A DNA stretch of 64,000 nucleotides from assembly GCA_905116865.2 (NCBI GenBank), contig CAJHNH020006024.1, positions 508,577-572,576 of the forward strand, written 5' to 3'. A model generated the notes under the pieces. That model was not told where the DNA came from. It saw nothing but the letters and a program-made list of their open reading frames with translations, and did not search any database. This DNA is from Candidula unifasciata. Its lineage: Eukaryota; Mollusca; Gastropoda; Stylommatophora; Geomitridae. The position numbers were made by a program, and so were the translations under genes. Positions 23,357 to 33,864 of this stretch are shown here, one piece after another (positions within the stretch are counted from its first letter, which is position 1; every line of letters starts with the position of its first letter).

Positions 23357-23975
23357 ACATATCTCAAGGGAAGGGCTAGACGGACATACAAACAGACAGT
23401 TACTAGTACCATCGGAATTGGAACTCTTCGATTGCAGCTGGAGATGGGGACGGAGCGCTTATGGCAGTGTCCCGGGTGCTGTGATGTCGATTCGTAAATA
23501 GACATTTAAATGCAAAATTCTGTGTCATTAGAGTTTGAGAACAGAATTTGTACATGCTATATAGAGCCAGTTTTAACGTACGGCTGTGTATCCTGGACAA
23601 TAAATAAACAAGCCAAACAATTTCTTAAGGCTTAGAGATTTTGTTTTACTGAAAAATCGTAAGAATTCCTAGGAGAGCCCAAAAGAGCAACTCAGATGTT
23701 TTGAAAGAGTCGAGAGCTCGAACAAAACTTATCACAAACATCAGAAAGAGGCAGTCATAATTGTTTCGTCCTGTTGTGAGAAGAAGGAAACTGGAACATG
23801 TTGTGTTGTAACCACTGGAGATATCTGTGGAAAAAAGACAGTGCAAGAAGATCCCTGACAGTATTTTATCATGGCGTGGAAAGGTGTCAGCACACGTACT
23901 GATATACGCAGCTGCAGGTCGCAGATTGTGGAGAGGCATGATCGCTCACGCCAGTCAGTAAGACACAAGATGACG
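23165..23975 (+). mobile_element. Degenerate RTE-like LINE 3' region with C tract
   Basis: 23180-23265 reads VHKYKYLGTWITSDGRCI, almost as in the intact LINE. 23555-23970 reads the C-terminal part (LTYGCVSWTI, NKQAKQFLK, ISxTY of the thumb, then the GDxC and HARQSV end) with stops and frameshifts. Between them are a C tract and part of an RNase H LINE 3' end (23400-23500). Confidence 0.8.
23312..23356 (+). repeat. Poly(C) tract
   Basis: About 45 consecutive C residues; a likely polymerase-slippage or assembly-sensitive site. Confidence 0.9.
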
Positions 23976-24039
23976 ATCTCTTTCCCTAAGTAGTAGCAGT
24001 AGTCTTCTTCTTCTTCTTCTTTCGTTCGCCTACGCTGAG

Positions 24040-24787
24040 CCGGAAATGCAGAGACTGGCCAGCAGGTGCAACAGAGGTGGAAATTCAGCAGTTAATTCAA
24101 GATAATGCCCGCTCAGAGGATTTTATCATTTACACAGACGGTTCAGTGTCAAGAGGCAAAAGAAGTGTTTGGGGCTTCTTAGAAAAAGTTAATGGTCGAC
24201 GTTTGGTGCAGGAGAGCCTAGCATATGATACCACAACATCCAGCTTAAGAATGGAGGTGGAGGCGGTCACAGCAGCTTTCCACTGGCTAGAGAACACGAC
24301 ACACACATCGTGATTGTAACTGATTAAGAAAGCATGCTGAGGAAGATCAGAACAGGTATGCTTCGTGCAGAGTGGCATGCTTCGCTGCGGAGGACACGGG
24401 TAAGGAGTATTGTCTGGATTTTTTTTTTCACCGGGTCACGACGGTGTGTTGGGGAAAGAACAGGCGGACAGACTGGTTGGCTCTGCACAACTTGGTGGAA
24501 TACTGACACATGATAAGGCAGACGTGGTTAGTGCCTTGTGGGAGAGCGTGTACAATTCGAGGAGCAGCTGGATCACCACAGTCTGGTGAGATGGATGCAG
24601 TGGGGAGCGACGAGAGGTTCTGGCAGATGCTCGAGGCTCAGAGGAAAGGCAAGACGGGCGTTTAATCAGAATGCTACTGGCACCATTAGTATCGGAACTC
24701 TTCGCTGGCTGCTGAAGATGGGGGCGGAGCGTTTATGGGAATGCCTGAGTGCTGTGATGTCGGTTCTTGAATCAAATCAAATTAAAT
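24040..24787 (+). mobile_element. LINE 3' part with RNase H domain
   Basis: 24077-24313 reads an RNase H fold: FIIYTDGSVSRGKRSVWGF (first Asp), RMEVEAVTAAFHWLE (Glu), then after a small lesion IVIVTD and GMLRAEWHAS, PGHDGVLGKEQADRLVGSAQ. The end carries IGTLRWLLKMGAERLWEC and terminates AATCAAATCAAATTAAA. RNase H after the RT is found in I-, R1- and Tad-like LINE clades, so this is a different lineage from the RTE-like element at 12102. The RT part is missing. Confidence 0.82.
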
Positions 24788-24994
24788 AGTTCGCCTACAC
24801 CGCAAAAGTGGTATGATAAATGCAGAAATGGGCAGTTGACTGAGACTAAGGTTCTGGACTGGAACAATGCTTGGCTTTGAAAGCATTGCGCGTGATAGAA
24901 TGAAATCTTTTTTTTAAATGTGACATATAATAGCACCAAATGTTTGTTTTTAGATCCGATGCTTTGCTTAAAAAAATTGTCACGTTCAGCTAGC

Positions 24995-25160
24995 ATCCTT
25001 GAAGGAGGAGCTTTAGGTTATAATTGTGACCAGGTTATGTGCGCCACATACAATGGCTTATCACTGCTCGCTATGAAAAAAACTCTCGCAGTGTAAATGC
25101 GATCAAAGGAGACAACCCAAATACTGTCCCGACCGGCAATGGCAGATCCTTTCACCGATG
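24995..25160 (+). repeat. Interspersed repeat (family E)
   Basis: Segment from GGAGCTTTAGGTTATAATTG through GATCAAAGGAGAC to GTCCCGACCGGCAATGGC recurs inverted at 63545-63720. Nature unknown. Confidence 0.7.
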
Positions 25161-25204
25161 AACAGGTTTGTTACGATAAAAGTAATGTATATCCATCCAT
25201 TATG

Positions 25205-25395
25205 AAAAACATAATGAATTAATTAGGTTTTACACCACTAGGACATCACCCAGAGCGATAAACACATAGTGGCACAAAGTGCCACCATTCGGATGAGGAT
25301 CACCGTTGGAGAGGTCACGAAAACCCTTTAGGTTATATTAGGGCCCCCGGCAACAGCTATGGTGCGGTTTCGAAATAACGAAAAATTACACCCCA
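25205..25395 (+). repeat. Interspersed repeat (family F), copy 1
   Basis: Shares CACTAGGACATCACCCAGAG, TGATACAAAGTGCCACCAT-like, AGGATCACCGTTGGAGAGGT and GGGCCCCCGGCAAC with 25455-25660, 35310-35470 and the inverse of 43590-43770. Confidence 0.78.
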
Positions 25396-25454
25396 CAAGG
25401 AGACGACTTATGATAAACAAAATAAAAAATCGAACAAGTTTAATATACCCATAC

Positions 25455-25660
25455 TGACTGACTTTCTACCCCACCAGGACATCACACAAGCGATAAACAC
25501 CCGATGATACAAAGTGTCAAAGTGCCACCATGCGGATGAGGATCACCGTGGAGAGGTCATAGAAACCGCGTTCAGACAATTGGCCATATTGATGGCCTGC
25601 CTATATTGCGGCCCCTGGCAAAAGCCAGAGTGGGGCTTCGAATAACGAAAAATTACGTCC
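25455..25660 (+). repeat. Interspersed repeat (family F), copy 2
   Basis: Direct copy about 250 bp downstream of copy 1, with CACCAGGACATCACACAAGC and GGCCCCTGGCAAAAGCC. Confidence 0.78.
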
Positions 25661-26600
25661 TAAGAAGGTCGTAACGAATTAGCAATAATATATATATACC
25701 CATACTCATGGAGTTTCTAGTTATTGCTCGAATTTCCACAGTCGTTTTCTGATTCCGGTGAAAGATTTTATATGTACACGAAGTCGTCTGTATGGAAGCA
25801 GAAAGAAACAGCTGACTGACACATCGATCACCGCAATTTTTGTCATCTCATTTTCTGTAGCAAAATCATCACTTTGTGAAACTGAACTGTTCGATCCTTT
25901 ACTGCGACTCAGCGTAATAAGTCTAGGAATGGTGGCCAAATAGCAGTTATTAAAGCCAGAAGCTTAGCATGACTTGCATAATTTATGATGAATGATTGAA
26001 ATTTGCGGATCTAAAAAAAAAGTGTAAATAAAACGTTCACTGTGGACCAGTTTTTACGGCCGAAATTAAATTCAATTGCGTAAGTTTTAAAATCAATACG
26101 GATGAATGTTTACAGATTTGTATGATAGTTTTTAGAAGTTGAGAAGTGTCTCCATATCTACTAGAAATATCTAATTGTTGTTATTATTTTCATTGTTTGT
26201 TGTCACTATTTACAACCAACTCAACTGAAAAAAAAAAAAGAATTGTTAAAAAAATCATTTATCACAGGACTGGCTATTATTTGACGTTTTTAAATAAAAT
26301 GGCCAGCTGCAATAATAATAATTTAAAAAAAAAAAAAAAAAAAAAACTATCCTTACTGCTTGTATTTACTTTTTAGAGCGCCATAGGACGAAGTTTTGAA
26401 AATATGAAAACACTTCAGAAGTGAACGGACTGAAATGAAGCAAACAGGAGATGTTGTGTTACCCCTTGTCATCTGTTAGACATTCACACATTACACCATA
26501 TCCCCATTATTATGAGCATGTCATTGCGATACACATTACCCAGTACTACTTCAGTCCTTTATCATTATTAAATATTATTCAGAAGATGCAAGAGCAGACT
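25661..26600. other. AT-rich intergenic sequence, no gene
   Basis: A poly(A) run near 26324-26346 and short A/T tracts; no recognised coding region. Confidence 0.45.
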
Positions 26601-26604
26601 CATC

Positions 26605-26925
26605 ATCATTATCAGTTTTCTTTGTGCCTAGTGGCACATGAGGCTTCAGAGAGGACTTTCCATGCTTTCCTGTCCTGTGCAGTTTTCCATATCAGAGATG
26701 CCGCACTCAGGTCCATGTTGTTTTTGGACTTCCATTTTTTCTTCTTCCCTCTGGTATCCATGTGAGAGCTGTCTAAGCAGGTATGTCAGGATTCATTCTC
26801 ATAATGTGACCAAGGCTGTTCCTTTTTTTTTCCTTGGTTATCATACTGTCTAGAGTTTCTTGGTTTGTGACTTGAAGTAGTTTAGTGTTTGAGATTGTAT
26901 CTGGCTAGAAAATGTTGATAATAAA
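26605..26925 (-). mobile_element. 5'-truncated LINE 3' end, same family as 15934-16580
   Basis: Shares TGCCTAGTGGCACATGAGGC, TTCAGAGAGGACTTTCCATG and TTTAGTGTTTGAGATTGTAT with the 15.9-kb insertion, including the CATCATCAT tail side. Only about 320 bp remain. Confidence 0.88.
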
Positions 26926-27084
26926 AGCAGACTACTGAGCAAAAATTGTAAATAATACAGAACAGCCAAATAGAAGATGCACTTATGAGGAAAATAAAAC
27001 CAAGATCATGGCAGCTACTAGAACCCTTTAAATACCATCCATCCAGAATACGATCCTGAAAACCCAATCAACCTTTTTGACACA

Positions 27085-27360
27085 AAAGCAACAAACAATT
27101 GGTGTAGTTGTGAAGGCCCTTTGGGAGCGAATGAACAGTGCTAAGGCACAAATTAATCATTACGGTCAGAGGATAATGGTGCTATGAGTTACCAGGGGAT
27201 CTGGCTGACTCTCAACACTCATGGGAAAGGTGAGACAGATGTTAAATCAGACAGTTACTGGTACCATCGGAATTGGAACTTCGTTTGCTGCTGAAAATGG
27301 GAGACAGAGCGTTTATGGGAGTGTCCCGAATGCTGTTATGTTGATTCTTAATTTAACATT
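27085..27360 (+). mobile_element. 3' fragment of RNase H LINE
   Basis: Reads VVKALWERMNSAKAQIN and TGTIGIGT, parallel to VVSALWERVYNSRSSW and TGTISIGT of the copy at 24040-24787, and ends with ATTTAACATTCAACGG. Confidence 0.75.
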
Positions 27361-27469
27361 CAACGGACTCCTCAGCCATATCTACTAGAAATTCAAGACT
27401 GGGGACTCCGAACTTTGCTTATGTGGACAGGCATAGCAAAATACTGAAGATGTGCTTCATACCTGCTCT

Positions 27470-27560
27470 CCACATAAAGTAGAGAGGCCCCAGGTCTGGC
27501 CTGTTGGCATTCCAGTTGAAACCAAACTGTATGGATCAGTGCAGGGCAATGCGTTGCACC
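27470..27560 (-). repeat. Single diverged unit of the 60-bp minisatellite
   Basis: GGTCTGGCCTGTTGGCATTC then CCAGTTGAAACCAAACTGTA is the inverse of the unit arrayed at 36915-37125 and 37670-37820. Confidence 0.65.
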
Positions 27561-27703
27561 ACAACCTTGATACTGGTCTGTAGCTTTCTCATCTGAAAAC
27601 CACCGGCAGGGAGAGACAAGAAGAATCCTTTATTAGTTTGACTTTTGATGATGCTTTATTTATATCTCTTGTTTTAGACTGACACAGTTTCTGTCATCCC
27701 AGA

Positions 27704-27838
27704 ATGTGGGTGTTTGGTTATGGTTCACTGATATGGAAAGTGGACTTTCCATATGAACAGAAAGTTCCTGGGTACATTCGTGGATACTGCAGGCGCTTCT
27801 GGCAAGGCAGTGAGGACCATCGAGGAGTGCCTGGGAAG
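27704..27838 (+). CDS. CHAC2: Glutathione-specific gamma-glutamylcyclotransferase (CHAC2 type), exon 1
   Basis: ATG at 27704 opens [20 protein letters not shown], then [20 protein letters not shown] and VPGK, the canonical N-terminus of ChaC enzymes. These cleave the gamma-glutamyl bond of cytosolic glutathione, giving 5-oxoproline and Cys-Gly. The YGSL signature (residues 6-9) forms part of the substrate pocket. The donor GTTTGTG follows 27838. Exactly 45 codons, phase 0. The acidic CHAC1-type N-terminal extension is absent, favouring CHAC2. Confidence 0.95.
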
Positions 27839-27882
27839 GTTTGTGATGAGTTAAAATAAATGAATAACTATGCAACTGTTGA

Positions 27883-28712
27883 ACTCTTTCAGTCCCAGAA
27901 GGTTGTTGCTTTAATACTGTCTGTCCTGATTGTGTAAATTAGAGGGACGGATTTGGGGTCTTCATCCACTGACTACCACGATCGAACGTTATGCGATTGG
28001 GTGACCTTCAAGCCTGGCTACCATGATCGCACCCCTTGCGATAGTAACTTCAGACGCTTACCCTCATATTGAAATAGCAATTTTTTGCGATGAATTTGGT
28101 CGCTGCCTTTAGCCCATTCATCTATCTATATTTGTGTAAGGGAAACAACTCCTAGTGCTTCTAGTAAACATTTATATAATTTTCATTGTGAGCTATCCTG
28201 TCATTGACACACTGACAAAGCTTTCATCATGGCATCAAAAAATCGTGGTGGTCATATTTATCATTTTTCTGTCGCTGTGCATGATATTCTTGATTTAATA
28301 ATTCTTTGGAAAGTGAAGATGAAGGTGAAGATAAAACTGAACATTTTAATGAGTCATCTTTTATAAATCTAACGAAATGCCATCAAAAAGTCATCGATAG
28401 TGAAACAACGGCATGTCGCTTTAAAATCAAGTCCAACTAAGATTCGACCGGCAGTTACAATAGCGGCAGCAGACACTAGTGCGACAGTTTCTGACACTGA
28501 TAGCTCTATTAAAAGTATTTATTTACAGCCTGTAGATTTTGAAGATATTGTGTCTGAATCTGCACATGATAAAAATATTGCAGTTTTTGATGCAGAATCA
28601 TCAGCATCTGACGGGTCCGCGAAAGATCTTTGTTACAGAAAAACTGAAGAGAATGGGTTATGAAATATATATCACATACACAGAAGTAAGTTAACACATG
28701 GTACTGAAAGAG
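27883..28712. mobile_element. Internally deleted piggyBac-like element in CHAC2 intron 1
   Basis: Inverted ends ACTCTTTCAGTCCCAG (left) and GGTACTGAAAGAG (right), flanked by TTGA (27879-27882, presumed mutated TTAA) and TTAA (28713-28716). 830 bp, too short for an autonomous piggyBac. Confidence 0.78.
28229..28663 (+). pseudogene. piggyBac transposase N-terminal remnant
   Basis: From ATG 28229 the frames read MASKNRGGHIYHF and, after a shift, ESEDEGEDKTEHF, then 28400-28663 with SDTDSSIKS and DAESSASDGSA. Acidic Ser/Asp/Glu-rich N-termini are usual for piggyBac transposases. The catalytic DDD core is absent. The assignment rests mainly on the terminal repeats and TTAA. Confidence 0.55.
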
Positions 28713-28764
28713 TTAAATATTGTTTGCATTTAGATTGCTTTAAAATCAGATAATTTGCACCATG

Positions 28765-28864
28765 TTCACACTCAGATAATTAACAAGAAGATTGTTCACG
28801 CTCAGATAATTAACAAGAAGATTGTTCACGCTCAGATAATTAACAAGAAGATTGTTCATGCTCA
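28765..28864 (+). repeat. 30-bp tandem repeat, ~3.3 copies
   Basis: Unit TTCACGCTCAGATAATTAAC followed by AAGAAGATTG, in CHAC2 intron 1; copies nearly identical. Confidence 0.92.
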
Positions 28865-29070
28865 GTGGCAGCCTGATGAAAATTAAGCCTATGCTGATGG
28901 TCATTTTTTTCTAAGCTAACTAGTAAGTTTTTGTGTTTAAAAAAAAAATGATTCTCATAATATTTGTTTGTATAGAAACATTTTTGCTGATTAGATTTGG
29001 ACTAAGTTGGCCTACATATTTCCATCCTAATGCCATATCTGATTTAAATCATGTCTTTTTATGTTCCCAG

Positions 29071-29112
29071 CCAGGACGTGTTGCCACTCTGGTCCCCTCT
29101 GAAGATGCCTCA
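29071..29112 (+). CDS. CHAC2: CHAC2-type cyclotransferase, exon 2
   Basis: A 42-base microexon, 14 codons, PGRVATLVPSEDAS, between acceptor TTCCCAG and donor GTAAGTG. It continues VPGK|PGRVATLV as in CHAC2 proteins and joins in phase 0 at both ends. Confidence 0.94.
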
Positions 29113-29508
29113 GTAAGTGAAACTGAACAAAATATATAATCCTAGAGTATCTGAATAGTGTATTTTCTATTAACACAATTGTACCCCATGCTTGCTCATC
29201 TCTCATAGACAGAGCTGATGTAATCAATGCTGAACTGACTTGACTGTTGATAACAAGTTTAGAATACTAACCCATCTACATGACCGAGGAGGAAATTATA
29301 GCAAATATGTTTCTGCCATCTTTAACGTGACAATAGGTGACATCATAATCAGCTTTGTATGGGAACAGTCAGTAGGGGGTATCTTGAAATAGCCGCTGCA
29401 TTGTAGGAATGATCCTGCCTGAGCATGTCCAGTCTTATACACTGGACACTGCAGGCTCAGCAAACACTCATGTGAATTAGGTATAAGCCAAACAGCTTTA
29501 TGACAGTA

Positions 29509-30823
29509 CAGTAGAACCTCGCTTAACGAGCACCTCTCATAACGAGTAATTCGCATAACGAGCAAAACAATTTGAAAAAAAAAAATGACTTGCTTAACGA
29601 GCGACGTTTTGCGTAACGAGTGGCGAGGAGAGGGGAAGTCCCGAATTGTGCACATGTTACATCAGTCTGTGTTTAGCACTCGTTCCAGTAGCATCGTAGT
29701 GTCGCTTGTGATCACACATTTTCTCAAACTTGTGTTATATTGTGATATATGTACAGAAATCCTCCAGGCCTACAAGATGACCTCTCTAAAGAATTAAGTT
29801 CATCAAGATCCAGTTTCTGCCTCCCAACACCACTCTGTTACTCCAGCCCATGGACCAGCAAGTTATTTCGAACTTTAAGAAGCTCTATACTAAAGCACTT
29901 TTCGAGCATTGTTTTCAGATGACTGAAGGGACCAACCTCACTCTCAAAGAGTTTTGGAAAGACCACTTCTACATCGTTGCCTGCCTCAAGATGATTAACA
30001 AGGCAGGGGAAGGGGTTACCAAGAGAACTTTAACTTCTGCTTGGAAGAAGCTTTGGCCGGAGAGCTTTGTCGATTTGTGACTTTAAGGGGTTCGAGACAG
30101 TACCTGTGGAACCTGTAGGCAACGAGATTGTGTCTTTGGCCACTATCATAGGATTGGAGATGGATAACAGTGATATCGAAGAGCTTGTGGAAGAGCACAG
30201 CCAAGAGCTGACCACCCAAGAGCTTATGGAGTTGCACTGTGTTTCACAGCAAGAAGTTTTGGGGAAAAGTTTGTCAGAGGAGGAGGAGGAGGAGGTAACA
30301 GAAAAGCAACAATCTTCTGGCGAAATAAGAGAAATGCTGAAAGCATGGCAAACTGTTGCATCTTACATTGAGAAGCATCACCCTAATAAGGAAGTGGCTA
30401 TGCGTGTTGCAAATTTATTTAATGATAATGCTGTGTCGCATTTTCGCCAAATTTTGAAGCGTCGGCAAAAACAAATGTCTCTGGACATCTTTCTAGTAAA
30501 AAAAAATAAATAATTAGCTATCATAATTATTTTTGTATTATTATAATTATATTTTTTTCTTTCTGCAAATCGAATTCGCATTCCAGGTGGGTTTGTTCCG
30601 TGTTTGAAGAAAAGATGAAGATGATTCACTCTCCTTATTAATATGTATACAATTTTCTTTGAATAAACGTTATACATAGCATTTTGTGAGTATTTTTTCG
30701 ACATGGAACGCATTATCGTATTTTAAATTAATTTATATGAGAAAAATTGTTTCGCATAACGAGTGTTTCGCTTAACGAGTATGGTTCTGGAACGAATTAT
30801 GCTCATTAAGCGAGGTTCCACTG
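29509..30823 (+). mobile_element. Tigger/pogo-type DNA transposon, internally deleted
   Basis: Ends CAGTAGAACCTCGCTTAACG at left and its inverse at right (CAGTGGAACCTCGCTTAATG), with TA on both sides (29507-29508, 30824-30825). Subterminal TAACGAGY repeats occur at both ends. 1315 bp, within CHAC2 intron 2. Confidence 0.95.
29790..30513 (+). pseudogene. Tigger (TIGD1-like) transposase C-terminal remnant
   Basis: The first frame reads FLPPNTTLLLQPMDQQVISN and TLTSAWKKLWPE, the end of the DDE-type core of pogo/Tigger transposases. The frame then shifts near 30065 and continues DFKGFE, IGLEMDNSDIEELVEEHSQE, FNDNAVSHFRQILKRRQKQM, the C-terminal tail typical of TIGD1-like proteins. DNA-binding and most catalytic segments are missing, so it is inactive. 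Confidence 0.9.
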
Positions 30824-30825
30824 TA

Positions 30826-30900
30826 TCTTCATGCTGAGCAGACTGCAGAACATGTCTTGCAAAACTGTTCTGTCCTGGCTGCGTGGATTTTTATCGTGGT
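30826..30900 (+). mobile_element. Small fragment of an RNase H LINE C-terminus
   Basis: Reads LHAEQTAEHVLQNCSVLAA, the His/Cys pattern (TxEHxLxxC) common at the C-terminus of RNase H LINE proteins. Confidence 0.5.
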
Positions 30901-30904
30901 ATGG

Positions 30905-31030
30905 TGCGTCACAGGTCGACCCAGCCTAAAATGGGTACCAGGATGTATGTCCTGGGGAAGTAAAGGCAGCTGGTGTAATGCTGACCACATTACCCACCTA
31001 GTGCCAAATGGTCTGTAAAAATATGAGTGC
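30905..31030 (+). mobile_element. SINE A body fragment
   Basis: Contains AGGTCGACCCAGCC, GGGTACCAGGATG, GGAAGTAAAGGCAGC and GCTGACCACATTACCCACC, the SINE A body in head-to-tail orientation; the tRNA-like head is lost. Confidence 0.8.
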
Positions 31031-31394
31031 TCTTCCCATTTGCCCGATGTGCCCAAAAATGCATGGAAATGGATCTTTACTTTTAATGCCACATGGCATG
31101 GAATTTAAGAAGAAGAAAAAACATAATACTCATAATAACCAAACTGGAAATAACAGCTGAAGGCAAGAGAACAAGAGGCAGACAGATATATAAGTGGGAG
31201 GATAACATCAGCACATGAAGAAACAGCAGTCTGAGAGAATTTCCAGGTCAAAAGACAGGTGTTTGAAATTCACTGCAGTCAACATTCACTGTGGATATGG
31301 CACCTGATTGATTTGAGTTTGTTATGCAAAGATTAAACATCATTAAAAGTCTATGGTTAAGCACTAGAACAGAAATGCAATCAAAATTTTCAGA

Positions 31395-31825
31395 GCATGC
31401 AGCTTCTCTGTGGCAGCATATGGATGTGAGCCGTGGACTTTCTCCCAGTCCTTAAGGAAGAAAATAGGGGCTTTTGAGCTGAAATGCTATAGACAGATTC
31501 TCAGAATATCATGGGCAAAGAAGAGGAGAAATACTGACATTTTAAAAGATCTGAACATCAAGGAAGATTGGCTAATAAACAACCTCTTGTCTCAGAAGCT
31601 GAAATATTTTGGTCATATCAAGCGATATGGTGAATGGGAAAAATGATAGCAGAAAATATGGAACAAGGAAGGAAGGGCAGGGGCCGACCAACACGAAGAT
31701 GGGCACAGGATATAAGTGACCCCATGAGGCGGGAGAGCTGGCGAGAGACCAAGTTTCTTTCCAGCAGACCGTGATGAGAGCGACGTTCTGCAAAGGATCT
31801 GCTATATAATGATGATGATGATGCA
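31395..31825 (+). mobile_element. LINE 3' fragment with ATG tail
   Basis: Reads AYGCEPWTFSQSLRKKIGAF, LKCYRQILRISWAKKRRNTD, LKYFGHIKR, typical LINE C-terminus, then an ATGATGATG tail near 31809-31821. Same family as the minus copy at 49780-50200. Confidence 0.85.
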
Positions 31826-32071
31826 GACTACATTTGTTTCCACAATGAGGTATTATTATTTCAGAACGGGTTTGAATCCTGGTGTGACGACACGGTTTAT
31901 TCTAAAATCTCTACTTTTTTATTTATTTTTATGAATGTCAGTTAACACCTGTGAATTTATTCCCCATGCTAACATTTTTCAGTTTATTTTAACTAATGAG
32001 TTTAGTTTCACTTTTGTTGAATGTTAAATTGTTAAAGTAGTATAGCTCACAAGTTTGCAACTTCTCAACAG

Positions 32072-32527
32072 GAGTTGGTATGGGGAGTGGCCTACAAGAT
32101 ACCAGCCTCTCAAGTATCTACTGTAAGAAGCCACCTGGATTACAGAGAAAAGGGAGGCTATAAAGTGGCAGAGGTCACCTTTCATCCGCAGGATTCCGGG
32201 GAGAAGCCATTTCCACTAACTCTCTACATTGGGACAGAAGACAACCCATTCTTCTTGGGACCTGCACCACTTGAAGACATGGCCAAGCAGATATTCTATT
32301 CTGTGGGACCTAGTGGTCGTAACAAGGATTATATATTCAATTTAGCAAAAGCTCTGAGGCAAATAGCACCTGAAGCCGAAGATCAGCATCTCTATGGTTT
32401 AGAGCAGGAACTTCTACGATTAGAAAATGACCAAAAATCAAGTGCTATTCAATGTCTTGATACATGTGATTGTAAATGTTTGATTCTGTTTCATGTTATA
32501 TATCTAGCATTAAAACAACACTCATAA
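32072..32527 (+). CDS. CHAC2: CHAC2-type cyclotransferase, exon 3 (terminal)
   Basis: Starts after CTCAACAG with ELVWGVAYKIP, then HLDYREKGGY, LYIGTEDNPFFLGPAPLEDM and SVGPSGRNKDYIFNLA. The Glu of YREKGGY (about residue 85 of the spliced protein) is in the position of the catalytic base in ChaC enzymes. It stops at TAA 32525-32527, giving about 210 residues in all, slightly longer than usual for CHAC2 because of a nonconserved tail (after LENDQKS). A missed last intron cannot be fully excluded. An AATAAA near 34916 would give a very long 3' UTR; no nearer canonical signal was seen. Confidence 0.92.
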   Translation, partial: ELVWGVAYKIPASQVSTVRSHLDYREKGGYKVAEVTFHPQDSGEKPFPLTLYIGTEDNPFFLGPAPLEDMAKQIFYSVGPSGRNKDYIFNLAKALRQIAPEAEDQHLYGLEQELLRLENDQKSSAIQCLDTCDCKCLILFHVIYLALKQHS

Positions 32528-33059
32528 CTTAGTAGGTGACTCAGCATATAGCAGTACTTATTCTTTAGTCCTGTTCTGTTTTTCAGGTTAGGTGTTGAAG
32601 AGACATCTGGTGTGAGCCTTGGTGTATGCTACATAGATGCTGGTTGGTTAGTTAGTCGTTACGGTTCTGGCATCACAGCAAATGAGCTTGGCCCATAATT
32701 GCTCAACCGCCTATGCCAGTGATTCCAGTCACAAACTGAGTCAGAAACGCTGGATACTTCAAGTGAATGCCATAGCCATATAAAGTGTCCACAGTCAGCA
32801 AAACACACACGATTTGATCCGACAAACCATAAGGTGCATGCCTCCTTAAACACACTGCGAGTCTATTGGTTCAGCTTTGGACAGATACTTTTCTATGTAG
32901 TAAGCTATTGCTTCATTTGAACTACATGGTTATATATCAGTATTGCCTCTCCACATCTTCAGTATAATTGGATTATAATTATTAATCCACCCATCTTCTT
33001 TATGACATTTCAACAAACATATGCGTCACCCATTAATAATGAATTCGTCTAATGATTGA

Positions 33060-33225
33060 GCAACAAGACAACGATGGAGAGATAATATCCAGAGAGACCT
33101 GCAAACACTTGGTGTCACCAACTGGAAAGGGAAGGCCAACCAGAGAGATGAATAGAGGTGGGTGATATCTACAGCAGTGAACTTCAAGGGCTCGGAATGT
33201 TGAAGAAGAAGAAGAAGAAGATTGA
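33060..33225 (+). mobile_element. LINE 3' end with AAG tail
   Basis: Reads RQRWRDNIQRDLQTLGVTNW, KANQRDE, typical of the last codons of RTE/CR1-like LINE proteins, followed by (GAA)n at 33203-33222. Confidence 0.75.
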
Positions 33226-33864
33226 GCAACAGTTCAAAAGTGTCAGTACATTCTGGATGAGGAAAACTGAATCTGCAGTCTATGGTGATGAGTTTGACAC
33301 GTTTTTCACAATATCGTATAAATCTGAATCTTCTAGTGGTAATTCACAAGAGCATATTTTGTAAATTCTATGTAAACCATCTTCTGTTTCTAAAGTTGGA
33401 TATGGTAATGCAAATAGCCAAAAGGAGATGCGGACTGCCATAATTTTGAGATTATGTTCACATAAAAAGTGTTTTATTTTATCTCCAAATATATCATGGC
33501 TGTGTACAGTTGGTTGATTGTTAGCCTGTCTAATTTCTCTGCACATACAATCTCCTTCGATCATGTTCCTGTCTAAGGTGTGTGTAGACCATATTTGTCC
33601 AACACACTTCCAACATCCTCCAGCCATCTGTCCCAACTTGGATGTTCCACAGGGTTTTCTCCCTCACAAAGGTTAGTTCACAGTCCATAATAACCCCTGT
33701 GTTGGTGAAGTCCCCTCACATCGCCATCCGTTCAGCCTTCATGTCCCTGTATCCTGTAACTCGTGTTCACTTCTGTCAGTATTGCACTTGGTCACCTTAC
33801 ACTGTCATCATGCCCACACATACAACCATGCAAACACATGGGCTGTCGCCCCTTGACACTTAGC

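Noticed and set aside
32588..32697. Possible fourth CHAC2 exon after TTTTTCAG
   Set aside because: No in-frame junction with exon 3 gives a CHAC2-like tail; the family already ends near the stop at 32527.
33280..33636. A 118-codon minus frame
   Set aside because: No recognised motif; a possible old transposon fragment but not supportable.
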